DNA of 23,955 nt from an uncultured Flavobacteriales bacterium (GCA_905479845.1 CAJQOB010000078.1:1-23955); one strand, 5' to 3'. Positions 1-8,218 are shown, numbered from the stretch's first letter. Numbers and translations are program-made. The notes: generated from the letters alone by a model not told the origin.

Positions 1-791
1 ACTACGCAAAATTCGATCATGATGTTCGAACAGGGCAGTGGACATATTACTACAAGGACGGAAACAAATTTAAAGAAGGAACATTCGCGGATGACCTTCA
101 GAATGGAACTTGGAGTACGTGGTACGAGAACGGAACATTACTGATGGAAGGCGATTACGTTAACGGTAAAGAGAATGGAGAATGGTCGAACTACTGGGAT
201 TCAGGTGATCTCAAAAATCAAACAACCTTCAAAGAAGGTCAGTTAGATGGAGACTGGATTTCGTACACGCCAAAAGGTAAAGAAAAGCTGGTTGGAGAGT
301 ATCAAGACGACATGAAAGTGGGAGAGTGGATCGAATACTTCGACAATGGAAAAGTAAAAGACATCCTCAACTACAAGTTATTCAAGAAGAAATCTAAGGT
401 CGATTATGGCTTGATGAAAAACCGCGTGGTATATGAAAGTAAAATGCACGGTGAGGCAAAATCGTATTCAGGTAAGGACTACCGTTTGACAGAAGAAGGA
501 GAATACAAAGAAGGGGAGAAGCATGGCGAATGGATCGCGTTTCACCCTGGAGGAAAAACTCCTGCAGTCATTAGTCAGTACAAAAACGGAAAGTTAGACG
601 GAACAATGAAAACGTACAGTCGACGAGGAAAACTGATGCAGGAAGTGAACTACAAAAATGGTTTGAAGCACGGTAAATTCATCATTTACGGTAAACGAGG
701 TGAAGTGATCAAAGAAATGCAGTTCTCTCAAGGAATGCAGGTCATCGAAGGATCGACTGGTGGTTCTGGATCATTTTCACCGGGGAGATAA
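1..791 (+). CDS. MORN-repeat (YwqK-like) protein, 5'-truncated
   Basis: The frame is open from the left edge (first full codon at 3) to the TAA at 789-791, so the start lies outside the window. At least 262 residues are visible. They consist of repeated units of about 20-24 residues with the pattern G-x-W-x-x-Y/F-x-x-x-G-K, for example around residues encoded at 40-70, 170-200, 320-350, 520-550 and 590-620. This is the MORN_2 repeat seen in proteins annotated as YwqK-family antitoxins. The name is inherited: no toxin partner is visible here and Bacteroidota carry many such genes, often with a signal peptide, so an envelope or binding role is as likely. The C-terminus is Gly/Ser-rich. The DUF3291-like gene follows after 6 bases, which suggests co-transcription. 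An ATG at 144 is internal to the repeat array and is not the start. Confidence 0.8.
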   Translation, partial: YAKFDHDVRTGQWTYYYKDGNKFKEGTFADDLQNGTWSTWYENGTLLMEGDYVNGKENGEWSNYWDSGDLKNQTTFKEGQLDGDWISYTPKGKEKLVGEYQDDMKVGEWIEYFDNGKVKDILNYKLFKKKSKVDYGLMKNRVVYESKMHGEAKSYSGKDYRLTEEGEYKEGEKHGEWIAFHPGGKTPAVISQYKNGKLDGTMKTYSRRGKLMQEVNYKNGLKHGKFIIYGKRGEVIKEMQFSQGMQVIEGSTGGSGSFSPGR

Positions 792-797
792 TCATCT

Positions 798-1130
798 ATG
801 ATTGCTACCATCACTTCCATCGAACTCAGAGGGCCATTAAAGTTCTTTGCCTTATCCAGAAAGGCGCTAAGAATTGTTCGTCAGCTGAAAACAACAGATT
901 GCAAAAAATTCAAGAAACAGGGGTTTTGGACCAAGCATTATACGATGACGCTTTGGAACAGTGAGGAAGAGATGAAGGCGTTCGCTTATGGTGGAGCCCA
1001 CCTTGAAATCATGAAAGCAAGCAAGGAGATTGCAAAAGAAATCTGTTCTATCACCATTGAAGCAACAGAATTACCAAACTGGAAGGAAGCAAAGCGACTG
1101 CTGGAAGGAGGTAAAGTGATTACGTATTAA
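798..1130 (+). CDS. DUF3291-like small protein (dimeric alpha/beta barrel type)
   Basis: A 110-residue protein whose ATG lies 6 bases after the preceding stop, so it is probably translated from the same transcript. The layout matches small DUF3291 / spheroidene-monooxygenase-like proteins: an N-terminal beta strand (ITSIELRG), a helix rich in Arg/Lys, the segment FWTKHYTMTLWNSEEEMKAF (about residues 43-62), then a GGAH motif near 66-69 and a helix ending in LPNWKEAKRLL. Such proteins have a ferredoxin-like alpha/beta fold and their substrate is generally unknown. No catalytic residue can be assigned from sequence alone. No signal peptide is visible, so it is likely cytoplasmic. Family assignment rests on recalled motif layout. 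Confidence 0.7.
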   Translation: MIATITSIELRGPLKFFALSRKALRIVRQLKTTDCKKFKKQGFWTKHYTMTLWNSEEEMKAFAYGGAHLEIMKASKEIAKEICSITIEATELPNWKEAKRLLEGGKVITY

Positions 1131-1232
1131 TCCAACCAAAACGCACTCTAATTTTCAATCTAAGAGCGAAGCCATCTAAAGGCGACAAGCGTATCTGAAA
1201 ATCCGACAGCGGAACGAATCCAATTTCCCAAC

Positions 1233-1270
1233 ACAAAAAAAGGTCATCACTCGAAAGCAATGACCTTTAA
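1233..1270 (-). terminator. Rho-independent terminator of the PKD protein gene (copy 1)
   Basis: The stem GGTCAT/ATGACC (1242-1247 and 1260-1265) closes a loop that contains a short inner CT-CGAA-AG hairpin. On the minus strand the stem is followed by a run of seven T. It lies just beyond the stop of the PKD gene at 1286. The same 36-base sequence recurs at 3887-3922. Confidence 0.85.
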
Positions 1271-1285
1271 TTTCAATTTATTCTT

Positions 1286-3808
1286 CTAGTGCTTGATTAA
1301 CACCGCTCGTGTTCCAGTCGTTCCTGAATTCGAAATTCTCAAATGGTAGTATCCATCAACAACCGCCGATAGATCCAATTGAACAGTTTCTAGTCCTTCA
1401 GTATGAATGACTTTAACGATTTGACCAAGGTTGTTCAATAACTCCAATTTGAAATCCTCACCTGAAGTCAAGTTCGAAATCGTCATTGTTTCCTGAGCCG
1501 GAATCGGGAAGATAGCTAATTCATCAATTAAGTTCTCTCCAATTCCAATTGTACTTATAGTTACAGCGTTACAGATTGTGTCAATCCCACAAGAGTCACT
1601 CACTGTCAAACAAACGGTGTACGTTCCATTGGCAGCATATGTGTTTGTAGGGTTTTCAGATGTTGCAGATTGTCCGTCACCGAAATCCCATGCGTAAGTT
1701 GTCAGACCTGTAGTAGATGAAGTACTCGTAAAATCAACTACACCTACGTTGATGTTCTCAGTGAAGCTAGCAACAGGGCTTGTACAGTTACTCACTGTAA
1801 TTGCCACGCAAGAAGTGTCTCCACCGCAATTGCTGAGTGCGATCAAACAAACGATATATGTTCCGTCAGCCGTATACGTGTGTGTAGGGTTTTGTTGAGT
1901 TGAGGTGTTTCCATCTCCGAAATCCCATGCCCAAAGGTCAGTATCAGCTGAAGTATCCGTAAATGATACCGTGGTTCCATTAATGGACTCTGTAAATCCA
2001 GCAACTGGAATAGGACATGCTGTAACCGTAATTAGCGTACATACCGTATCTGCATCACACGCACTTGACGCGATAAGACAAACACTGTATGTTCCGTCAG
2101 CTGTATACGTGTGGGTAGGGTTTTGTTGCGTTGATGTATTTCCATCTCCAAAATCCCATGACCATGAATCGCTGTTCACAGAAGCATCTGTGAAATCAAC
2201 AACTAGGGCGCTACTGGATTCAGTGTATGCCGCTGTGGCCGTTGGACAAAATGGTCCGAAGTTGGCGTGCAATAGATACGTGTTAAGGAAATTAAAATCT
2301 TCATTGTTGCTCCAGTTTCCTCCGAAGAATACCCAAGATAAGCCTTGAACGTAGTATTCAGAATTTGTGGCTAAAGTGACATTCTGAGAGATACTTTCTT
2401 GAACCCCGACGATGTAATTTCCAGGAGCGAGGGTTATTCCTCCTCCAATGATTGGAAGTGTGTAATCAGCAGTAGCAATAGATGGAACGATTAAGGTATC
2501 CGTCTGTGCAATAATTTGATTCGGAGTACTACCGTTCATACTGTAGATTAAACCTACAACCGTGTCCCCAACAGCTGGAGCCGTTAGCTTAAATGTGATG
2601 CTTGTTAGGTCATCTGTTACCGCAACAGCGTACTGATTTCCTAAGAATCCTGCGCTACCCGCTCCAATACCTAACGAGCCATCAAAGGTTGTGTCAGCAG
2701 TGGCATAAACGGAATCACTTACCACAAAGGTGAGGGAATCCATATTGTTTGTTAAATCAGGATCTGTTTCTACAGCGGAAACACTTGAGAATGCTTCATA
2801 GGTGTCGATCGCTAGAGGTGTGTATGGCGTAGTCGTTAAAGTCACAGAACTACCAGAAGCCAAAGATGCTGCAGACGGAGCGTTTGTGAAAACACTTGTT
2901 GCCCCTTGGAATAAATTTACTGAAGCCGTTGGAGTTGTTACTGGAGCACCAGCCGCCAAACTTACGTCAGTACTAAATGTACGCGCTGTAACCTGTGGAA
3001 GCGGTGTTGAGTAATATGGTTCTGTTGTGAAGTCTGTAGCCTCCATATCGTAATCGATAGAAAGTCCCATGAAAATATTGTCGACGTGAAGTAGGTTGTC
3101 GTCATTTGAATCGTGGAAGAAAGCAATGTAGATTGTTTGGTTATCGTATGCTCCCAAACTTACTTCCCATGTTTGCAGAATACCATTGGTTCCGTTGTAG
3201 GAAGTGTGAACTGTTCCAGTACTTGGTGTTGCAGTTCCATTTACACTCTCCGCTGCTGTGAACAGAGTTGTTGTGAAATCTGCAATGTTTGTTCCTGTAG
3301 TGGATACTCTCACTTCGTAACCATCCATGAAGGCTGGCCCCTCGAAAGGCGCAGAATCCCAACGCAAAATAGTACTTGCACAAGGTTGAACAGCATCCAA
3401 GATCAGGACATTGTTCGCGATCCCTAATGGAGTGAACCAAGAGGAAGATGCTGCTACCCAGTTGGTGTCACCAGGAATTGTTGATTGTGCATCGAAGGTA
3501 ACGAACCAATCTTGAGGGCGACCGTTAGCGTCTGCGTTCAGGTCCAAATCTAGATTGGTCCATGTTGCTGGAATAGCCTGTGTTTCGAAATCTTCGAATA
3601 ACAAGGTGTCAATACACGGTGCACGATTGATTAAGGTGTTTGGAGTACGTTCGGGCGCTGTGCGCGGTTCGACGTATTCTTGATAGGAGTTTTGTTGTGG
3701 GCTCGCTTCATTGATTGAGCGTTGAGTAACCCCTGTGCCTCTGGTTTGTCCAATTGACGCAAACGCCAAGAGTGAAAAACCAACACTAGTTAGTAAGTTT
3801 GTTTTCAT
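1286..3808 (-). CDS. T9SS-secreted protein with choice-of-anchor J-like and three PKD domains
   Basis: An 840-residue secreted protein. The N-terminus (MKTNLLTSVGFSLLAFASIGQ) is a signal peptide. About residues 65-245 look like a cleaved-adhesin/choice-of-anchor J (MAM-like) domain, starting LLFEDFETQAIPATW and ending LLHVDNIFMG. A beta-rich middle part follows. Three PKD domains lie near 519-595, 596-672 and 673-751, each with the WDFGDG motif and a paired-cysteine pattern. From about 763 to 840 is a type A T9SS sorting domain (LAIFPIPAQ ... GYYHLRISN ... RAVLIKH), which in this phylum directs export through PorU/PorV and surface attachment or release. No catalytic domain was recognised, so a surface adhesin or binding role is inferred. 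PKD1 and PKD2 are nearly identical over the core at DNA level. The promoter is probably at 3825-3832 and the terminator at 1233-1270. Confidence 0.9.
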   Translation of the reverse strand: MKTNLLTSVGFSLLAFASIGQTRGTGVTQRSINEASPQQNSYQEYVEPRTAPERTPNTLINRAPCIDTLLFEDFETQAIPATWTNLDLDLNADANGRPQDWFVTFDAQSTIPGDTNWVAASSSWFTPLGIANNVLILDAVQPCASTILRWDSAPFEGPAFMDGYEVRVSTTGTNIADFTTTLFTAAESVNGTATPSTGTVHTSYNGTNGILQTWEVSLGAYDNQTIYIAFFHDSNDDNLLHVDNIFMGLSIDYDMEATDFTTEPYYSTPLPQVTARTFSTDVSLAAGAPVTTPTASVNLFQGATSVFTNAPSAASLASGSSVTLTTTPYTPLAIDTYEAFSSVSAVETDPDLTNNMDSLTFVVSDSVYATADTTFDGSLGIGAGSAGFLGNQYAVAVTDDLTSITFKLTAPAVGDTVVGLIYSMNGSTPNQIIAQTDTLIVPSIATADYTLPIIGGGITLAPGNYIVGVQESISQNVTLATNSEYYVQGLSWVFFGGNWSNNEDFNFLNTYLLHANFGPFCPTATAAYTESSSALVVDFTDASVNSDSWSWDFGDGNTSTQQNPTHTYTADGTYSVCLIASSACDADTVCTLITVTACPIPVAGFTESINGTTVSFTDTSADTDLWAWDFGDGNTSTQQNPTHTYTADGTYIVCLIALSNCGGDTSCVAITVSNCTSPVASFTENINVGVVDFTSTSSTTGLTTYAWDFGDGQSATSENPTNTYAANGTYTVCLTVSDSCGIDTICNAVTISTIGIGENLIDELAIFPIPAQETMTISNLTSGEDFKLELLNNLGQIVKVIHTEGLETVQLDLSAVVDGYYHLRISNSGTTGTRAVLIKH

Positions 3809-3824
3809 GTTGATGTAGTTTTCT

Positions 3825-3863
3825 CAAATTTACGGATAATAGATTTATGTTTTAAACATAAAT
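3825..3863 (-). promoter_or_regulatory. Probable promoter of the PKD gene with adjoining inverted repeat
   Basis: On the minus strand TAAATTTG (3825-3832) fits the Bacteroidota -7 box TAnnTTTG and lies 16 bases upstream of the ATG. Immediately upstream, where the -33 element should sit, is an inverted repeat with 10-base arms around one central base: ATTTATGTTT at 3843-3852 and AAACATAAAT at 3854-3863. A regulator site is possible, but it is AT-rich and unproven. Confidence 0.5.
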
Positions 3864-3886
3864 ACTCATTTGGAGTCTACGGAAAA

Positions 3887-3922
3887 CAAAAAAAGGTCAT
3901 CACTCGAAAGCAATGACCTTTT
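3887..3922 (-). terminator. Rho-independent terminator of the beta-barrel protein gene (copy 2)
   Basis: This copy is identical over 36 bases to the one at 1233-1270: stem GGTCAT/ATGACC with a seven-T run on the minus strand. It lies 19 bases beyond the stop of the gene ending at 3942. Confidence 0.85.
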
Positions 3923-3941
3923 TAAAATAGTGTCTGTACGA

Positions 3942-4769
3942 CTAGAAGTTGTACTTAATTCCAACATTGAAGAACAAAGCGCTGAAGTTTGTCTTAGTAG
4001 CCAATTCTTCTTTTGCACTGTTCGAGTCAACACTCGTTAAGTTGTATGACGAGTTATTTGAGCTTGAGTTCAATTCATCAACGTATGTGATCTCTTTGTC
4101 GTAAGCATCCATTGATTCCAAGAAATCTGCTCCTCCAACTGTGTTCTTAGTCATCATGCGTGTAGCTGATTTGATACGTAAGTTCACGGCAGAAAGCTCT
4201 CCGAAAAGAGAAAGGTTATCTGAAAGGTTGTAGTTCACACCAAAAGCTCCTTGAAAACCAAGAGACATAGCACCTTTTGATTCGAAATCTTGTTGTACTT
4301 CTCCAATCAATGGGTTCGTGTCATCACGGTACTCAGCAATAGTTGACCCTCCAACTGGAAGAACAAATCCTCCTTTACCATATAAAGCGAAATCACCACC
4401 AGTTGAAACCACTAATAATGGAGTCAAACGCATTTGAGTTGATTTCCCTGTAACGGTAACTCCACCTGTTGGTACTGTAACGTCCGTTGAGACAACCGAA
4501 GAACCAAGGAAATAGTTGAATCCTAGTTCTGCTCCGAAGTGTTCAGAGAAGTTGTACCCTACGTTTAAACCGAAGTTTGTACCACCTCCATACGTTCCAT
4601 AGATGTTTGTTTCAGTTTGGTCACCAGTTGAAGAAACAACAACCGTTGATCCAACAACATCTGTTGATGTGCTCATTCCGTATCCCACTTGGAATCCAGC
4701 ATAAAGACCTTGAGCACTAACTGCTCCAGCACCTAGGAGCAACACTCCTAATAAAAATCCTTTTTTCAT
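3942..4769 (-). CDS. Outer-membrane beta-barrel protein
   Basis: A 275-residue protein with a signal peptide (MKKGFLLGVLLLGAGAVSAQ). The mature part has alternating hydrophobic and polar strands: LYAGFQVGYGMS, TNFGLNVGYNFSEHFGAELGFNYFLG, FALYGKGGFVLP, FQGAFGVNYNLSDNLSLFGELSAVNL. It ends in a strand with a terminal aromatic (ALFFNVGIKYNF), the usual signal for BAM-mediated insertion. This is the pattern of small eight-stranded OmpX/OmpW-like barrels (the outer membrane beta-barrel superfamily, PF13505-type) common in Flavobacteriales. A Ser/Asn-rich insertion near residues 230-255 is probably an extracellular loop. The specific function is unknown. It has its own terminator and appears to be monocistronic. 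Confidence 0.85.
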   Translation of the reverse strand: MKKGFLLGVLLLGAGAVSAQGLYAGFQVGYGMSTSTDVVGSTVVVSSTGDQTETNIYGTYGGGTNFGLNVGYNFSEHFGAELGFNYFLGSSVVSTDVTVPTGGVTVTGKSTQMRLTPLLVVSTGGDFALYGKGGFVLPVGGSTIAEYRDDTNPLIGEVQQDFESKGAMSLGFQGAFGVNYNLSDNLSLFGELSAVNLRIKSATRMMTKNTVGGADFLESMDAYDKEITYVDELNSSSNNSSYNLTSVDSNSAKEELATKTNFSALFFNVGIKYNF

Positions 4770-4962
4770 AGTTAAATTAATTTGATTGATCTAAAGCTAA
4801 CATTTTTTCATCCATTCTGGTGGAAATCTCAGCTTTTCTCAACCGTTTTTCACAGTTTGTAGAAATTTTAAACATAACTAGTTAGAAATGAATAGTACTC
4901 GGCTGAATGAGTCGGAATCCACCATAAAAATTGGAATGTTTAGCGAATTACTCGTTGACCCA

Positions 4963-4998
4963 ATAAAAAAAGGGAAGACCCAATGGCCTTCCCTTTTC
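4963..4998 (-). terminator. Rho-independent terminator of the DUF3108 gene
   Basis: A hairpin with arms AGGGAAG (4971-4977) and CTTCCCT (4989-4995). On the minus strand it is followed by a T run (4964-4970 read in reverse). It sits 19 bases beyond the DUF3108 stop. Confidence 0.85.
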
Positions 4999-5016
4999 TA
5001 CAATATATTTTGAATC

Positions 5017-5805
5017 TTATTTTTCGATTTTACTAGATAGATCATTCTTCAATCCGCTCCATTCAACAAGGTGAAGTTTCACTGTTCCAACTGGAATTTT
5101 GGCTTTCACCAATACCGGGATTTTGTTTTTGTCTGCTGTTACCCAGAATTCTACATCATCTTCCTTTTTGAAGTAACGCCCAGTTTGAACAACAGGAACG
5201 AATTTGTGACATTTGAACTTTCCTTTTCTAATCTTGATGATCTCGTCTCCAACATACTTGATTTTCAAGGTGTAGTTTTCACCATCCATGAAACATTTGA
5301 AAGCGAATGTTTTTCCTTTTGTCAGGTTGTTGAAGTTCAATGTTCGAGCGCGATAGAATGACGAGATCATATCTTGAGTACCCAACTTGATTGCGTAATC
5401 CTTCTTTCCATCATTTACCTTGCTTAAGTTTTGCTTGAAGGCATAATTCTGTTTGATTTCGTATCCTCCTTCGTTAACATCACGATCGAAGAACCATGGC
5501 ATAATTGATTTTTTATCAATGTAGCTTTCGTACACGTCATTCACCTTGTAGAAAGAATTGAACCCTCCCAAGGTTTTTCCTGTTCCAATTACATGATGTA
5601 GCGATCGTCCTCCACCTTTTTTGCTTGTGGCTTTTACTTCAACTACTGCTTCACCAGCATCCATAAATCCATATGTTACGCGGTAACGCAATTTCTCACC
5701 CTGTTTAAATGAGCTATTTGTTACCGATGGGTAGGTAATACTCGATGAACTTGTGAGAGCCAAAGTGACTCCAAGGAATCCTGCTAAATATATGTACTTT
5801 TTCAT
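5017..5805 (-). CDS. DUF3108 domain-containing secreted protein
   Basis: A 262-residue protein with an N-terminal export signal (MKKYIYLAGFLGVTLALTSSSS). From about residue 33 it matches the DUF3108 pattern: F-x-x-GEKLRYRVTYGFMDAGEAVVEV, then FFDRDVNEGGYEIKQNYAFKQ, GTQDMISSFYRAR, and finally DDVEFWVTADKNKIPVLVKAKIPVGTVKLHLVEW. Members are periplasmic or envelope-associated beta-rich proteins of unknown biochemical role. They are recurrent in Bacteroidota near envelope genes. The ATG at 5805 gives a good signal peptide. A possible -7 box (TAAATTTG, 5873-5880, minus) overlaps the stop codon of the upstream ompA-like gene, so the two may be co-transcribed or separately initiated. Confidence 0.85.
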   Translation of the reverse strand: MKKYIYLAGFLGVTLALTSSSSITYPSVTNSSFKQGEKLRYRVTYGFMDAGEAVVEVKATSKKGGGRSLHHVIGTGKTLGGFNSFYKVNDVYESYIDKKSIMPWFFDRDVNEGGYEIKQNYAFKQNLSKVNDGKKDYAIKLGTQDMISSFYRARTLNFNNLTKGKTFAFKCFMDGENYTLKIKYVGDEIIKIRKGKFKCHKFVPVVQTGRYFKKEDDVEFWVTADKNKIPVLVKAKIPVGTVKLHLVEWSGLKNDLSSKIEK

Positions 5806-5877
5806 GCTCGAAATGTTTTCAATTAATGCGATAAACGAATGCTTAGTTACCCTGAGAATGCAAAGGCTATGCCAAAT

Positions 5878-6555
5878 TTAGTTCTCAACGAGGTGAATCT
5901 CCGTTCTGCGATTTTTCGCCTTGCCACTCACTGTTGAATTATCTTCTATTGGTTTCTCCTCTCCAAGTCCTTTAGCCTGAATCAATTCTGCAGGAACACC
6001 TTTCTCCTCAAGATACAACTTTACGGCTTGTGCCCGATTTTCGGATAACTCCTTGTTCGAAGCATTTGTTCCATCGCTATCGGTGTGCCCTTCTACCCTA
6101 ATTTTTGTGGTTTTCTTTCGGATGAGGTATTCAGCAAGCTGATCCAGTACAGGAAAACTCTCTTCTTCTATGGTGTATTTACCGCTGGCAAAATGTAAAT
6201 CTTTGAGCACAACTGATTTTGGAAGCTCATATCTGATTTCCATTGTTCGGGTACGAAATTGTGCGCCAGGAGGAGGTGTTGGAACAACAAAAGAGGTATA
6301 ATCGATTTGTTCGCCGATTACTTCAACCTTAATTGCATATTCATCACCACCTGGAACGAGAACCTTAAAATGCCCACGTGCGTTTGTGATTCCTGCGATT
6401 TCTATTTTCGATTCTTTTCCAATGAAAGTGATTTTATCATTTGGAATCGGAACTCCTGATTTATTGGTGACAATAACGTTCAGTGGCGCCTTCTGGGTTT
6501 GAGAAAAAAGCACGCCAGAATACAAAACAAGGAAGATGGTAATTAATGATTTCAT
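5878..6555 (-). CDS. OmpA-family peptidoglycan-binding protein
   Basis: The ATG at 6555 is preferred over an in-frame GTG at 6570 because it gives a compact signal peptide (MKSLITIFLVLYSGVLFSQ) and a 225-residue protein. Residues 24-115 form a beta-rich domain that resembles a carboxypeptidase-regulatory/Ig-like module (PLNVIVTNKSGVPIPND ... NARGHFKVLVPGG). Residues 118-225 are the OmpA C-terminal domain: LHFASGKYTIEEES, then GHTDSDG (156-162), LSENRAQAVKLYL, GLGEEKPI and NRRTEI (215-220). These motifs bind the diaminopimelate peptide of peptidoglycan. The protein lacks the beta-barrel of classical OmpA and lacks a lipobox, so it is probably a periplasmic cell-wall linker. It is divergently oriented from the gene at 6708. 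Confidence 0.9.
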   Translation of the reverse strand: MKSLITIFLVLYSGVLFSQTQKAPLNVIVTNKSGVPIPNDKITFIGKESKIEIAGITNARGHFKVLVPGGDEYAIKVEVIGEQIDYTSFVVPTPPPGAQFRTRTMEIRYELPKSVVLKDLHFASGKYTIEEESFPVLDQLAEYLIRKKTTKIRVEGHTDSDGTNASNKELSENRAQAVKLYLEEKGVPAELIQAKGLGEEKPIEDNSTVSGKAKNRRTEIHLVEN

Positions 6556-6707
6556 AAAGCAAGGTTTCACTCACATAAGAGTAGAATCGTAGAAAAGATA
6601 CACATTTAATGGGTGAATTATAGGCAAGTAGGTGAGATCTGGAATTCTATTTTGCAGAATTCACTTATTTTAGAGGATCGAACCAATCAAGATTCACATT
6701 TCGGAAC

Positions 6708-7493
6708 ATGGAACACACTAAATTAAATTTCATCAATCGTTCGAATTACGACAATCATAACAACATTGTCATTTATCAGCCAAACGAAGCTTCAATGAGT
6801 CATGACGAAATTCCAATTGCTTGGAAAGTCATTAAAAAGTGCGGAATCAACGAAAGTCATTCTTTTTTGTTTAACACCGTTTTGGAAGTGGCTATCGGCG
6901 ACTCTTATGGCAATTACAAGCATCCACTTGAGGCTACGCCAGGTAAAATTTCAGAAATTGGTTACGGTAGATTAGGGGTAGAATTGCAGCTCTCGAACAA
7001 AATTACGTATAACCCGAATGAATTTGGTGTTTTGAATAGCCTCCGGGATGGGAGCTACAGTGTTAATTGCTTTCGAAATGCACGTCTATTGGCAACGATA
7101 GATTATCTCTACCCCAGAGAAGAAGTACTGTTTCGATTTTCAGACATTATTTCCATTAGTGTTCTCTCTGAAGCTGAAGAGGGTAAGGAAATTGATACTT
7201 CGCTTTTAGGTGATATGGAAACGCAATTCGACCTTACAGGTGTTGGAAGTGCTGATATTATCATGACAGGTGGAGGAGAAGGAGAAAATGCAGAACCTTT
7301 CCAATTTTCAATGGAGAACATCAAACGAAAGGTGTTCAAGCGTCAGGAAAGTTTCGGGCCTCCCTCATGGTGGGATGGACCCAGCGATAACGATCAAAAG
7401 AGTTCCGATGTTCCTTCATGGTGGAATGAATCAGAATCGGAATCCAAATCTCAAGATAGTAGTTTCGGTCCTCCTTCTTGGTGGAAAGAATAA
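6708..7493 (+). CDS. Unknown protein with C-terminal PSWW repeats
   Basis: A 261-residue protein that I cannot assign to a named family. The N-terminal two thirds (about 1-205) appear beta-rich, with motifs such as IVIYQPNEA, PIAWKVIKKC and LEVAIGDSYGNY. This layout faintly recalls a set of poorly characterised proteins sometimes mislabelled as ring-opening dioxygenase LigA, but this is from memory only. There is no signal peptide or membrane segment. After a Gly-rich linker (GGGEGENAE) the acidic, Ser-rich tail carries three PSWW motifs at residues 219-222, 236-239 and 256-259, two of them preceded by FGP. The last one ends the protein. Such short repeated motifs suggest a docking tail for a partner or a surface. 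The next gene starts 46 bases downstream on the same strand, so the two probably form an operon. Confidence 0.75.
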   Translation: MEHTKLNFINRSNYDNHNNIVIYQPNEASMSHDEIPIAWKVIKKCGINESHSFLFNTVLEVAIGDSYGNYKHPLEATPGKISEIGYGRLGVELQLSNKITYNPNEFGVLNSLRDGSYSVNCFRNARLLATIDYLYPREEVLFRFSDIISISVLSEAEEGKEIDTSLLGDMETQFDLTGVGSADIIMTGGGEGENAEPFQFSMENIKRKVFKRQESFGPPSWWDGPSDNDQKSSDVPSWWNESESESKSQDSSFGPPSWWKE

Positions 7494-7539
7494 AATGCAA
7501 GTATTCCAATACAATTACCATAGACCAAAAACCGTCAAA

Positions 7540-8218
7540 ATGAAATTTACATTAGCTATTATTACCGTCTTATTATCGATGAAACTTTTTCAAGTTCAAG
7601 CACAAGACGGAGAGACCATTCGCACGCTTACCCAAGAATCCATGGTGAATAATTCCGATGGCGTGCAGATTGAATTGGCATGGCTTCTGGCAGATCCATT
7701 TTGGGAGTACCTAATTAATGTGAATCCTGAAACGGCTAATACTGAAACGGGCGAGGAGTTTTATAGGATTGTTTCGGAGTATACAATTATAGTTGTTGTA
7801 ATGGCCCAATCAAGAGGGAATATCACTTTTACTTCCGAAGAGGAAATGAGGAAAGGGATGTCTTTGAAAGGGCAAGATGGTAAAAACTACGAACCACTAA
7901 AAAGTTCTGATGTTTCAGCTGAATTGAATATGATTCTCGGAATTTTCCGTCCAATTTTTGGACAGTTTTTAGGTGAAATGGGAGCGAATATGCAGTTCTT
8001 TGTGTTCGAAAAGGAAAACAAGAAAGGGGGGGGTAATATTCGATCCAGCAGCAGAGCAAGATGTAACACTTGAAGTTCAAGGAACATCATTAACATGGGA
8101 CTTACCAATGAGTTCCTTAATTTCTGAAAAACGCTGTCCCGAAGACGATGAACTTATGAACGGTACATGGAATTATTGTCCGATACACGGAGATAAATTG
8201 GAAGAAGTGGAAGATTAA
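7540..8218 (+). pseudogene. Secreted protein of unknown function, frame broken at a G8 tract
   Basis: The ATG at 7540 gives a signal peptide (MKFTLAIITVLLSMKLFQVQAQ). The frame runs to about 8033 and then leaves the coding path at eight consecutive G (8026-8033), reaching a stop at 8071-8073 (177 residues). If the run had seven G, the frame would continue as KKGGVIFDPAAEQDVTLEV through a segment with RCPEDDELMNGTWNYCPIHG and end at TAA 8216-8218, giving 225 residues. That C-terminal CPxDxxxMNGxWxYCPxHG pattern looks like a conserved metal-binding or disulfide module, so the restored product is almost certainly the real gene. Explanations are phase variation by slippage, a recent mutation or a sequencing error. 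It probably forms an operon with the PSWW gene. The biochemical function is unknown. Confidence 0.7.
8026..8033 (+). repeat. Poly-G tract (G8) at the frameshift
   Basis: Eight consecutive G lie inside the coding region. Removing one G (or adding two) restores the downstream frame. Mononucleotide G runs of this length are classical slippage sites, and also common assembly-error sites. Confidence 0.9.

Noticed and set aside
1..791. Toxin-antitoxin system suggested by the YwqK antitoxin label
   Set aside because: No toxin gene is adjacent. MORN_2-repeat proteins are abundant in this phylum and the label is historical.
7270..7539. Upstream extension of the frameshifted gene into the PSWW gene
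   Set aside because: It overlaps the supported PSWW frame. ATG 7540 begins a clear signal peptide.
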